In this document: positions 35,801-47,270 of the stretch, one piece after another
How the letters are laid out: the number at the start of each line of letters is the position of its first letter
How positions within the stretch are numbered: the stretch's first letter is position 1
Assembly (NCBI GenBank): GCA_008692225.1
Contig: VICG01000010.1
Span: forward strand, 558,001-622,000
Reading direction: 5' to 3'
Length of the DNA stretch: 64,000 nucleotides
Source of the DNA: Monilinia fructicola
Lineage: Eukaryota; Ascomycota; Leotiomycetes; Helotiales; Sclerotiniaceae
Position numbers and translations under genes: made by a program
Notes under the pieces: model-generated
What the model was told of the DNA's origin: nothing
Seen by the model: only the letters and a program-made list of their open reading frames with translations
Databases searched by the model: none

Positions 35801-38177
35801 ACCTAGTACCTATTAGATGAATGAATGAACAAATGAAATAAATGAATGATTGAATAAATGAAAAGATAAATTAAAACCAAACTTTATGCGCAATTGAATC
35901 TTTATCTATCCAATGGATGGCCCGGGACTACTGAGTAGGTAATGAATTATATTGATTAATTCTCCCCATCTACTCCGTATATATAGAATATAAAATATAG
36001 AAATAATTAGAATATAATTAGAATATAATTAGAATATAATTAGAATATAATTAGAATATAATTAGAATATAATTAGAATATAATTAGAATATAATTAGAA
36101 TATTAGAATATAATTAGAATATAATTAGAATATAATTAGAATATAATTAGAATATAATTAGAATATAATTAGAATATAATTAATAAACAGCATAAATCCT
36201 AAGCCTCATCCAAATCTACTTTATTAGCATCTTACCTAGGTAGTTATTAGATACTTATTATTACTTGCATACTTTAGTCCTCTCTCTCTCTCTCTCTCTC
36301 TCTTCCCTCTTTCCTCTCTCCTTTCTACTTTGCACTTAGGATTTACCTAGACTTATTATATGTAAATCTATTCCTATCAAATCGAGGTCTTCTTAGCTCA
36401 TTCAAATCATCATTCGATTAATTTCTCTTAATTAAAAACTGATTAATCCAATACTAGACAAATTCAAATAAGCATTCACAGTTGAAGTACAATCCAAGCA
36501 TCTGTAGTACATATAAAATATTATCTACTACGAGTATAAAATTAATTTATAATTCTTTATATTTGATTGTTAGTTTCCTTAATCTTGCTTTTCGATTTTA
36601 GCATTTTGCTTTTAACCTACCTAATATCCTAGTAGGTAGGCATTCTTTAGAATTCTAGATCTCCAAGTCCTTTTCTCTTATTCTTATCTTTTATATCCAT
36701 ATTCATATTCCTATTCTTCTTATTCTTATTCTTCTTACTCTTATCCTTTCAGCTTATTCTTATCCTCACTTATTACTCTCAATACGAAAAACTCAGCAAT
36801 AATTAAGAAAAGCTTGTAAAGGATCTTTGGGGGATTTTATACCTTCAAAAATACAAATTCATCTAAATAATCATCATCATATTCCACTTCAGGTTATTAT
36901 TATTATTATTATTGCTATTTCGGATACTTCTCTTGTATTCAACCTGAAGCGAACTAACTACTGTACCTACTCGAATACACACACATACCAAATCTCTCTC
37001 TCTCTCTCTCTCCTCCTCTTCCTCTTCCTGTTCCTCTCTCGCTCTTCTCTCACTCCCCCTCTCTCTTATTCTTTTACTCTCTTCTTATATCGTATCGCTT
37101 TGTATACGTCTCACCACTTCTCAACAACCAATCCACCCAATACTACCTACCTCCCTACCTAACCTTTTTGCTGTACTAACAGTTACACCCATTCATTTAT
37201 TTCCATCCATCCATCCATCCATCCATCCATCCATTCATTCATTCATTCATTCAACCGTCCATCGTTCAAATTCAAATTCATCCGGGAACTCACACACACA
37301 CACATACACATACATACATACATACACACACACTCACACACACATACATACATACTACATACATTGTACCTTGACATACAATAAAATCTAAAATCCCAAT
37401 TCGCTCATTCAAAACTTTCATCCTAACTTTTTCATCAAATCGAACCCATCCTGGTACACATACCTCTCTCTCTACCTCTTGGCCAATTCTGGTACCACCC
37501 ATTGCGCGTATCATCATCCATCCATCCATCCATTCATTCATTCATCCATCCATCCATCCATCCATCCATCCACGCACCCATCCCCTTTTTCGAACAACGA
37601 AACCTCCACCACCAACAACAACCTTGAATATCTAATTACACTCTTTTACCAACATTCCCAATATTTCAACTTTTCAACTTTTCAACTCCTCAACTTTTCA
37701 ACTTTATCACTCTTAATCGGGATAATTGGTTTTATTTACAATCAAGCGTTGCTGCTGCTACTGCTGCTGGGCTGTGGTTAGCTTTTTCAAATACGATACC
37801 CCCAATAGCGATTGTGTTGTATCGCTTCATCTTCCCTAGGATAACGGACGATTGACTGATTTACTTGCTTCGTTTGATTCAGAGCAAAGTTCCGTATTTC
37901 AGTCACTGCAGCTGAAACATCATTTCGATAACACTCAACCTATTCTAGAGAACTCCTCTCTATTTGAATCTTCTTTTGTTACCTTTTTTCCTCCTCGATA
38001 TACAATTTGTTCGATTGAGTCGAATGCTCATATTTGCGACGATAATACCTGGGCGACTTTAATAATTACCTTCAGCAATACCTTGTCTTTCGATCTCACC
38101 ATCTTTTAGATTCTACGTACACCTACGTACGGCCTCCATTAACTTCGTCGCCATTAACTCCGTCATCATAACGCAAA
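32814..38177. other. 5.4 kb gene-poor block upstream of SHO1
   Basis: No convincing gene. Features are low-complexity: GGATGT/TTGTGG repeats (about 35075-35150), the 11-bp minisatellite, (TC)n (36275-36301 and 36993-37011), (ATCC)n with (ATTC)n (37203-37253 and 37517-37571), (CA)n/(CATA)n (37290-37350) and (TCAACTTT)n (37672-37705). The last 1.3 kb is pyrimidine-rich on the plus strand and is probably the SHO1 promoter plus a long 5' leader. Confidence 0.55.
36004..36182. repeat. 11-bp minisatellite AATTAGAATAT, about 16 copies
   Basis: Near-perfect head-to-tail array of the undecamer AATTAGAATAT with one shortened unit near 36100. It contains no G or C apart from one G per unit on the plus strand. 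Confidence 0.97.
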
Positions 38178-39248
38178 ATGAACGGTCAATCGGATTACAA
38201 AGGAAGGAGGACGGCGGGGATGCGTGGAATGAGTATGGATAATATCCTAGGAGATCCATTCGCCCTGGCTACCATATCTATTGCGATGGTATGTTTTTAT
38301 GGAGACGTGGAGACGTCGTGCGCCTCATTTCATATGATATAATGGTTACTAACATGAACGATCGATAGCTTGCATGGCTTATTGCTTTCATTGGATCGAT
38401 ATTAGCGACGGCATCACATCCCCCGAATGACGGATTTCCAAATTATTCATGGTTTACTATTGCATATATGCTCTGTTGTATTCTAGGCATCTTTGTCGTG
38501 ATAGCATCGAATACAACTCAAACTTATCATGTCGCTATCGTGGGGTTCCTGGCGACTGGTCTCGTGCTAACAAGTTCATCTGTCAATTCATTAATTTATT
38601 CTTCGAATGGGGCGAAAGAGGCAACCGCGGCTGGACATATCCTACTTTCTATGGTTAATGTAAGGTTACCGCTCTGGGGAGGTCTAGATCTCTTGCTAAT
38701 GTTGAATTCAGATTGTCTGGATTTTCTACTTCGGATCAACACCTTCAGCAGTACCTCGAGCATATCTTGATTCTTTCGCACTTCACAAGGACCACAGAAC
38801 TTCGTCGGGAAGAGGGATGTCGACTGCTTATGGAAATGGATATGGCAGTGGTCGACCGGATACGTCGATCTCTTCAAACGTCCCGCCGCAAATGTATACT
38901 TCCGCGCAGTTGGGTGGTTTCGAAACATCTTCGCCATTAGCAGGATTCCCAGGAGGTGCCGTAGGAGCAGAACGCAGTTCATCACAACCACGATTCGGAG
39001 CGAGTAATCTTGGACCCAATGGGGGTATCGGCTCCGAGCCCACACCAGAAGTTGTACAGCCTACAGAATATCCATACCGAGCGAAGGCTATCTACTCTTA
39101 CGATGCGAACCCTGATGATGCGAATGAGATCAGTTTCGCCAAACACGAAATATTAGAAGTCTCGGATGTAAGTGGGAGATGGTGGCAAGCCAAGAAAGAA
39201 AACGGAGACACTGGGATAGCGCCTTCGAACTACTTGATTCTACTATAA
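38178..39248 (+). CDS. sho1: SHO1 osmosensor, four-TM protein with C-terminal SH3 domain
   Basis: Plasma-membrane adaptor of the HOG/cell-wall MAPK pathways; its SH3 domain binds the Pbs2 MAPKK. Exons 38178-38288, 38369-38659 and 38712-39248, 312 aa, all phases closing without repair. The N-terminus contains the family motif [15 protein letters not shown]. Four hydrophobic segments follow at about residues 30-50, 64-83, 90-108 and 120-140, then the motif [16 protein letters not shown] just after TM4. A Ser/Gly/Pro linker leads to the SH3 at about 250-312: [28 protein letters not shown] and the terminal [11 protein letters not shown]. Length and order match fungal Sho1. Confidence 0.97.
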
Positions 39249-40528
39249 GGATAAATAGGGTCGTTGGGGACGTCATACTGAAAGATACCAAGATACAAAA
39301 CACACCTTCGTTGACAGGACTGGGAATTGGGAATTATATCCAAGGTGTGGGGGTGGGTTTACTTTTCTCCAGAGATAAAAGGAATTACTGGAGTGCCATT
39401 ATGGGGTTCAGGGGTTTGGGGGATTGGAGTTTATGTAATAAAGTCAATGTGTTACGATTGGGATTTTTTTCGCTTGCTTTCATCTAACTTTACTTTTCAT
39501 TCTTTTTTCTGCCTCTTGAGGTTCTGGCTCTGCTTTTCTCTCTCTGGCTTTCAAACCCCCTCACTTTTTGTTTTCGAAAGCAAACTTGGAATGCCAAGGC
39601 AAAGTATACCAAGGCGAATGGGTTTGGGAGCTGGAGAATAGGCGACTAGCTGGCTAATTTGTGAATTTTACGTGGCCGAGTAAAATGGGGAGTGAGCGTG
39701 GGACTGGGCGGGCAGGATTGATTATTGGGTGGATGGTTTGGTTGGGGACTGAAATGGTTCTGACCGAGTGACTAGATGACCTGGCTCTCTCTCTCTCTTG
39801 ACCGAGGGAGATATTTTATGGTGGATGGGTGCGGATAATGATACTGACATTGGGACGCTGGGCTGGGAGGAACGGGTGCGGTGCGGTGCGGTGCGGTGCG
39901 GTGGAATTGATCGTAAGATAGAAAGCATACAGATGGACTGAAATGAATTGAAATATATAGCTTGGCTTTGTCTCTCGGTTTCGCAGATTGCGTAGTGATG
40001 GCTTTGTGGATGGTGATGTTGATGTAAATGTAAATGTGAATGTGAATGCAAATGCGAATGTGCCTTGTTCATACTTCTTTGCAGTGAGTGAGTGAGTGAG
40101 TGAGTGAGTGAGTGAGTGAGTGAGTGGGTTGGTGGATGGGTGGGATATGTAAACAGATGGATAAATTACTGTAAATATTGTGGGTTCTGGAACTGCGCCA
40201 CGCTCGCCAACTATATGGTGAGTATATATATATATATATATAGATATATTTACATTGTATAGATGGGAGGGAGGGAGGGAGATGAATGCATTTTTTACAT
40301 GGACGTTCATACAATTATTCATTCGTTCGTTCGTTCGTTCAGCAAAGCAAAACAAAGCACGGCACGGCACGGCACAGCACAGCACTAATCATTTACAATC
40401 ATTCAACACAGCTCAGACATCATGATATACATCAATTCATCAATTCATCAGCTTTCATTGTCATTTTTGCTCTCATGCTTGCTAGGCATGTGTTTGCAAA
40501 TGGGTGGGTTTTGTGTTGTATGGAATGA
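39249..40528. other. Convergent spacer with several microsatellites
   Basis: 1.3 kb between the SHO1 and MCC-alpha stop codons. Contains (GGTGC)5 at about 39874-39902, an AAATGTG-type run (40020-40062), (GAGT)n (40083-40126), (TA)n (40222-40241), (GGGA)n (40264-40281), (TTCG)n (40320-40340) and (GGCAC)n (40358-40384). No gene seen. Confidence 0.6.
40083..40126. repeat. (GTGA)n tetranucleotide microsatellite
   Basis: About eleven GTGA units. Confidence 0.95.
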
Positions 40529-42937
40529 TCATTCATGCTGCACGGGATGAAAGATTAGATACCAGGACGGCGCGGAGGGGGGAGGGGTGGGTGCGCTGAC
40601 ATACCTCTTCGAAAAGGACGAGGGTGGTGCCTGCTTTGCAGATATCCTGTGTACGGTGTGTTAGTGCCATGTCTCGATGATGAATGATTGTGAGTGGGGA
40701 TCGGAGGAGAAGAAAGGAGATGGGGGGAGAGGAAGATCTCGCGTATCAACTCACCCCTTCTTTGTGCACCAGTTTGGCGACGATACCTTTCTGGGGGCTG
40801 CGAATTACAGTCTCCATCTTCATACTCTCGATGCTGTGATCAAATTTATATTAGCTGCACGTCATCACATAAATTGTTGATCTTGAAAAAGACAGTGCTC
40901 ACACAACCAATGCCTGTCCCTCATCAACCTCGTCTCCCTCTTGAACCTCATTCCTCAAAACTTTACACGGCATTGGCGCCACTACACTATTCGTGACATC
41001 CTTCAATCCCAATGCTTTCTCATACCATCCCGGCGTCACCAATTGTAGCTGTAGTTGCTTCCCTTGTTGAAAAAGTGTGATTTTATCATCTTGTCGGATT
41101 AATGTGCTTTCAATTCGGGTATGGGGGAAGAACGTTGAGATGGTAGGGGAATTCGGTTCGCTAATGACATTTTCGTATGACTTTTCCGTGTTAGGTCCTT
41201 TCACTGTGATGTTATATAGATTGCGATCAGATTGGTCGATTGTCACGTGGTAGATATCGGGTTTGTCGCTTGATGGCTGGGTGATGGGTTTTGTGAAAGC
41301 AAAACCCCGTTGGACGTGAGAACTGAAACCAATTGCGTTACCATGAGGACCCTGGATCGATTTTGAGCTCGCTGCAGAAAGCTCTTGGGATAAAATGCCA
41401 AGAGCTGCTTGTGCGAAAGCTTCAGGTTCAATAATTTCATCTATGAAAAGCTCATCGTGGTGTTTTTGTATGTATCCAGTTTCCACATCACCTCGAATAA
41501 ATGCAGGACTCTTGCAAATCTTCTTCAGAAACTCAATATTGGTGCTCAAACCAACCACTTCGTAATCTTGTAAAGCTGCATGAAGTTTTCGTATTGCTAC
41601 TTCTCGTGTCGGACCACTCACGATGAGTTTTGCAATCATTCCGTCATAGTTAGATGAGACTGTATCGCCTTGAATAAAACCAGCATCAATTCGGACACTA
41701 TCTGATAGTTGCGGTGTTCGTAGATGAATAAGCTTGCCAGAATCGGGCATGAAGTTCTGATTTGGGTTCTCGGCATATATTCGAGCTTCGAGAGCCCATC
41801 CACGCTCGGAAATTCTTTGCGCTATCGTATCTTGATCAAGCGGCAACGGCTCACCGGCTGCGACCTTAAATTGCCATGAGACGAGATCTTCTCCGGTTAT
41901 TTCTTCTGTTACAGGATGTTCAACCTGTAGTCTAGTGTTCATCTCCATAAAGAAAAACTCATTGGTATCGTTATCAAATATAACTGTGGCTGTAGTTAGT
42001 ATCGTAACATGAACAACTGAAAGAATGCTCACATTCTACTGTACCGGCCCCTTCATAACCAACTGCGAGCGCTGCGGCACGAGCTTTCTCCCATAGATCT
42101 TGCCTGATATCCTCCGCTAGATTCGGTGCTGGTGCTTCTTCTAATATTTTTTGATGTCTTCTTTGTAGACTACAATCTCTCTCGCCCAAAGCAACAGCTT
42201 GACCATGCTTATCGGCAAAAACCTGTACCTCGATATGTCTTGGTGTAGCGATATACTTCTCAACCAACATAACGTCATCCCCAAAAGAATTTCTTCCTTC
42301 ACTCTTCGCACTCTCCAATTTCTCAAGAAACTCTCCCTCCGTCTGGGCAATGCGCATACCCTTTCCACCACCACCTTTGACAGCCTTCACCATAACCGGA
42401 AATCCAATCTTCCTAGCCTCGCTGAGTAGATGTTCAGGTTCCTGGTTCTCCCCATGATACCCAGGTATACAGGGCACTCCTGCCTGGATCATGATATCCT
42501 TACTCCTAGACTTGTTTTCCCATTGCCTCAATAGCCTTCCAGGGCGGACCGATAAACACCAGCCCCTCTTCCACACATCTTTTCGCGAACGCCGAATTCT
42601 CGCTCAAGAATCCATATCCCGGATGCAATGCCTCACATCCCTGTTCCTTCGCTACAGATATGATTCGCTCACCATCAAGATATGCATTCGTAGCTCCAAG
42701 ATTCACGGCGAAAGGACTGGAAAGTGCATGCTGCGAATTGGCGTCAGGGTCCGTATAGATTGTTGTACATCGTACGCCGAGATCTGAAGCGGTGCGCCCG
42801 ACTCGTAGAGCAATCTCTCCACGATTGGCTATCAGAACAGAGGTGATGGGGGTGGTTGCAGGAGCAGTTACATATCGACGAGAATAGGAAGGAAGGAGAG
42901 CTCGAGCTAAGGCTCGAGATCTGGTTGCTGAATGCAT
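40529..42937 (-). CDS. mccA: Methylcrotonyl-CoA carboxylase alpha (biotin-carrying) subunit
   Basis: Mitochondrial enzyme that carboxylates biotin and, with the beta subunit, converts 3-methylcrotonyl-CoA to 3-methylglutaconyl-CoA in leucine breakdown. Exons 42937-42033, 41983-40903, 40833-40755, 40646-40605 and 40537-40529, about 704 aa. An Arg-rich presequence ([20 protein letters not shown]) precedes the biotin-carboxylase N domain ([14 protein letters not shown]). The ATP-grasp glycine loop is [14 protein letters not shown], followed by [12 protein letters not shown], and [14 protein letters not shown] marks the active site. The C-terminal biotinyl domain carries ESMKMET with the target Lys. 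One extra base in the T4 run 42515-42518 breaks [10 protein letters not shown]; removing it makes the exons total 2115 nt. The last 9-nt exon (HE, stop) is the least certain part; reading through its donor would add a different short tail. Confidence 0.93.
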
Positions 42938-45229
42938 TTGCTATGACATCAAAAGATGGGATTTTGCTAGACTCCGTAGATTATAATACGGGGCTTGTGT
43001 ATTGAAGGATTCAAATTAATGTGGTGTTTAGTTGTACGTAGATGATTGATTCTTTGATACTTCAAAATTACTTGAGGGGGTTTTGGGAAGAACGTCAAAT
43101 TCCAGTTGCGAACAGCCGATTGAAACCGCTACAGTGCGCATGCGGGGCAATTGGGGCCCCAGAAAACTCTATTTTTCGTGCCGTGCCGTCAACTTTTTAA
43201 CTTCGCTCCGCAATAGTAGTCGAATTAAGTGGCTAAGGGGTAAAGCGGATTTAGGCGGATAATTGCTAACATTGTCTCATCAAAGGTTAGTTGGATGATC
43301 AACGCAAAAGGAATACGAGGGAAGTTTCTCTCAAATTGCCAAGTCCACCCGCTCTGATCCTTTCGTGTGAAAAGGGCATCTCTATATAGAGCTCTATTAG
43401 TTTCTGGAATATGAAAAGCTCCGGCAAACCAATTATACAAACCAAGATTATTGCTCGTATAGGAAGTATCCAGTGTTTTATATCTGATTGGTTTCATGTG
43501 TCCACTGCGGAATCAAGTTCTGTTTAATGCAGTCATGTGTGGGAGTGATGAATCCAAGGTGGTTGACAAGACGCACCAACCTGTAGTGATCACGCAAGTC
43601 AATCTCCTTTTCGGGTTTAAGTATTCCATGTCGGTATTTTAGTCAAACAAAGTTGAGCCTTGCAGTCTGCTCCATGGACAAGCCATGTCTGAGTTTGATT
43701 CCCGAAAGATTTTGTTGTTTATACTGATGACGAACAAAGTCTGATCTACCGACTCATCAAGAGAGCATCACTATCGATGGCAGTTCGTTAGATCATGGCA
43801 CGAGCTGTTGGGTTAGGTTAGTCATTATGCAAATATATGAAACAACCAAACACTATCAAATGGAATGGCATATGTGGTTAGGTCACCAGCGATCTGCTGG
43901 GAGGTTCAGAGTAAAGACCACGCTGTGGGAAGATTTTACTTTATATGATATCAAGTATACTTAATACATAGTGCTTTAGAGACATTTCAGGGGAATTATG
44001 AATGTATTACGGCCAGTACATCGGCATGTCATTTTGCAGAAATAAGAATTTTAGAACATACCTCATATGGGGGTATCACTTTCATTACCCTGGTTCCTTC
44101 TCAGTGTACAAAATGCCTTAGCGAGCAGTAGAGTGATCTTCACTAGACGCCTTTTCTATCTAATACACTGTACTTGTACTACAAAAATGAATGTTTTGGA
44201 TTTACTCAAAGCTCCCTCCCTATTCAGTTGCAGCTGCCTTTGTGCTATATTTACGGAATTCCAACTCTACACCCAAAGAGCTTGATGGTATGATGGATAT
44301 CACCTATTAATAATGACGTCCTTTGGAAATCCTCTACCGACAAAACTCCAGAAGATAGACATTCATAGGGCGCTAACGACAAGAACAAAAGCGCAAAAAG
44401 CCACATCCTCAAACCCCTCCACTAATTTTGCAAAAAGAGCGAAATTCCCAACCACCCACTATATGCATCTCGGCAAACCTCGCCATCATCGCCTGAACCA
44501 TGCTACCACTATATCCCAGCAAGCCCCTCGCTAATTACATTCATGCCCCTTTATATCCACGCGCATCCCTCGCGCCAGGGGTCCGAGTATCAAGGTAGTT
44601 GTACTCACATACTTCGCGCATCGTCAACGCCTAGTCTCCATCACCATGACAAGATCAAAATCCTATAAAAGGGCTACCATCAGATGAGGAAGAAGATAGG
44701 ATGGGCGCCGCTTACTTCCGGTTCATCCCCACAGCAGCATATATTGAACCATCTGAACAAATGGGGGATATCAGCGAGAAATCCAGTGGCAACATCCTTA
44801 CCAATGCACCATCAAAGTTGACGAAGATGTCGGTCCAGAAGTTGAAAAGTGAATGCGGATGTACTTCTAGTGGGCTAGAGATTGATTTGGGGGTTATTCG
44901 TTAATGAAGAAAGAGGTGGATGGTATGTGATTGATGGTTTATGGGGGAGTATCGAATAAAGATAGAGATTTGAATATTTCTTCCTCCATACCCATATCTG
45001 AGTAGTTGCTATATAATCACCATCTATTCTCTTGAATTTATAAGCAGTACATAGATTCCATATCATAACTAGAACAGAGAAGCATGAATTCAGGACTATA
45101 AAGCATTGATTCATTTTTATATAAAGATGTGTTCCCCCCACTAAAGGGCCTATCATATGCACTTCATGCCGCAACTTCCCATCCTCCCACCCCAAGATAC
45201 CCCATCTATAGCTACACGTGCATCGTCAT
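42938..45229. other. Intergenic, 2.3 kb
   Basis: Holds the MCC-alpha promoter side. One 90-codon ATG frame on the minus strand is listed separately. No domain or RNA was recognised elsewhere. Confidence 0.5.
43225..43497 (-). CDS. Short hypothetical open frame, 90 codons
   Basis: Starts with a true ATG (MKPIRYKTLDTSYTSNN) and has an ordinary amino-acid mix with several aromatic residues (LYNWFAGAFHIPETNRALY, SGWTWQFERNF). I recognise no family, signal peptide or membrane segment. It lies about 290 nt upstream of the MCC-alpha start on the same strand. It could be a small gene, a fragment of an older gene, or chance. Confidence 0.25.
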   Translation of the reverse strand: MKPIRYKTLDTSYTSNNLGLYNWFAGAFHIPETNRALYRDALFTRKDQSGWTWQFERNFPRIPFALIIQLTFDETMLAIIRLNPLYPLAT

Positions 45230-46388
45230 CTATTCAAAAACCACCCCATCCCCCTCCAACCCATCCTCAAACCTAAACATCAAATCACTCCTCATCGTAA
45301 GCTTAATCCCCTGCACCACATCATCCCCACTATGCAACAACCTCCGATGCTGAAAAATAAGCACCCTTCCCACCTTTGGATCAACATCCAATCTCTCCTT
45401 CATATCCTTCGAATGAAACGTCGTTGCACCGCCTCTCAGGATTTCCGAATCATCTGGAAACTTGGGCGTGCTGGGGCATTTCTCCAGTTCTTGCGCGGAA
45501 TCATTGAGATAGAGATGGATTGTGAAAAAAGAGCGTTCACTACCATCGGGCGTTTCGTACCGGCTGTCGACATGTTCTATTCTCTGTGTTAATGATGAAC
45601 GTCTCTCGCATAGACGAAGGATCAGCATACCTCTAAAGTATTGTCCCGCTCCATATCTCAAAAATCTCATGCGCTCATTGATTCCCTGCTCAGTGCCAAC
45701 CCATCTCTCACCACGCCTGATTCCAACACTAGCCAACGACTCCCATTTCTCCCCCTCGAGTATCCCAATGTCCTCTTTAATGCCTTTGCCCTGTAAAACT
45801 CTCTTCCAGATGCGTCTTACCACCTCCTTTTCATCCCATATAATGCGATCAGAGTTTCTATATTCCGTAGCGAGGAACTCACGACCCATCCCTGCGTTTA
45901 CCATTGCAGCAGTCCATCCATTCTTTGCAGGTCCTTCGGCATCTTCTTCCTCCTCTTCCTCACCATCCCCTTGCGCCCCTTTCCCAGAGCCCGCCCTCGT
46001 GACTCCATTCTCCACCTTGATTCCGCGGACAATATTTCCATGCCCCCCCCTTGCTCATCTCGGCCAACTTTACCAACATCTCACATTCATCCCGACTCAA
46101 CACCCCATCTAAAATCACGGCATAGGCTCCCCTATACTCCCTCAAGACCGTCTTCGCAAAATCGATTTTCTCCACCGTAATGAATGCATCCGGATTCTCC
46201 AACGGTCTCAAAAAGTCATCGGGGATAGGAACGGGAAGAGATGTATAAGAAGTTTTCACCACATCGTAACCTGGTCTTCGGGCTTTCCGTTCATTTACTG
46301 ATTCTTCCCGGATCTGAGGATTGGAGTCCTTGAAGGAAGAAGTGATGCGTGAGGCTTTGTCTCTTAATTCGGAGAGGAGAAAAGACAT
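45230..46388 (-). CDS. 2-oxoglutarate/Fe(II) dioxygenase, prolyl 4-hydroxylase-like
   Basis: Non-haem iron oxygenase of the P4H/2OG-FeII superfamily. Exons 46388-45631 and 45576-45230 (54-nt intron), 367 aa. The N-terminal part includes YAVILDGVLSRDECEMLVKL, the usual entry strand of fungal P4H-like proteins. An acidic insert (EEEEEEDAEGP) follows. The catalytic core reads RFLRYGAGQYFR, then HVDSRYETPDGSERSFFTIH with the HxD iron ligands, then LLHSGDDVVQGIKLTMRSDL with the distal His and the 2OG-binding Arg. No signal peptide is seen, so it is probably intracellular; the substrate is unknown. The C8 run 46043-46050 has one base too many: with seven, the frame passes into HGNIVRGIKVENGVTRAG and the exons total 1104 nt. 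Confidence 0.88.
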
Positions 46389-47270
46389 GGTGAGTTGTAT
46401 GATAGAAGTTGTTAATGAGGTCAAGAGGGAGAAAGATTTCAAGAAGCGAAAGTCAAGAAAAAGAGAATTGAATGAACATTCAAAGTTTCAAAAGGCTACA
46501 TTGAATCGTATATAATTGCTGGAGTAAATGCAATCGAGTCACAGTTGTTGCCTACTCTACTAGGTACACAGCCACTATCTGCACATGGCTTAGCGCCCAA
46601 GGCTGACTCTAATTCTCCAGCTCATGGAATAGAATTAGATGAAGCCCAAACAACCCCTGTTGGGCGGGGCTTTATTGGCATCATGGTGTTGAAGAGAACA
46701 CATACGAGACATAGGTAGATTAGCATGATTATCAAGTGGATTACTCTTATGTTCTTGGTATTGAATTGGAAAATTCACTTATCTGTTATGTCACTAGCAT
46801 TCGCTCTTAGAATCAAGCAAATATTTCAGTGAGACGAAGATTTGGGAGGAAAAGATATATTATCAACCCAGGTCTAACTATACTGTGCATTTACAATACA
46901 GTAGGTTCTAGCACTGTGACTCGTTGATTAAGAAAATCTTGTCTGCCTTTTCCGCCCATTCGTCCAGCCCGTGGAGATCTATCTTCTCTTGAGAGGAGTG
47001 ATGCAATGCAGACAAAAACACATGAATGTATCTGATGCTTAATGCTAATTCGTAAAGTCCGCCGATAAAGCTTGTTGTTTAATGCTGCGTGCTTATGTTG
47101 ATGCAAAAGAGAAAAAGGGGAGGGGGAGGGCTTTTTTTCGGCCGCGCCCAGCACCAAATCGTGCAATGAAGGCTACGGAGAATATCGTAATTTCGAATAG
47201 TGTATAATTCGGTTCGATAATTGGGGTAAAAAAATGGCCATCAGGGGGGAGAATATCGGACGAAGTTTGA
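46389..47270. other. Intergenic, 0.9 kb
   Basis: Promoter of the dioxygenase gene and 3' flank of the next minus-strand gene. No further feature seen. Confidence 0.5.

Noticed and set aside
39816..40385. 189-codon minus-strand frame downstream of SHO1
   Set aside because: Made of microsatellite translations (LTHSLTHSLTH, FAFTFTFTF).
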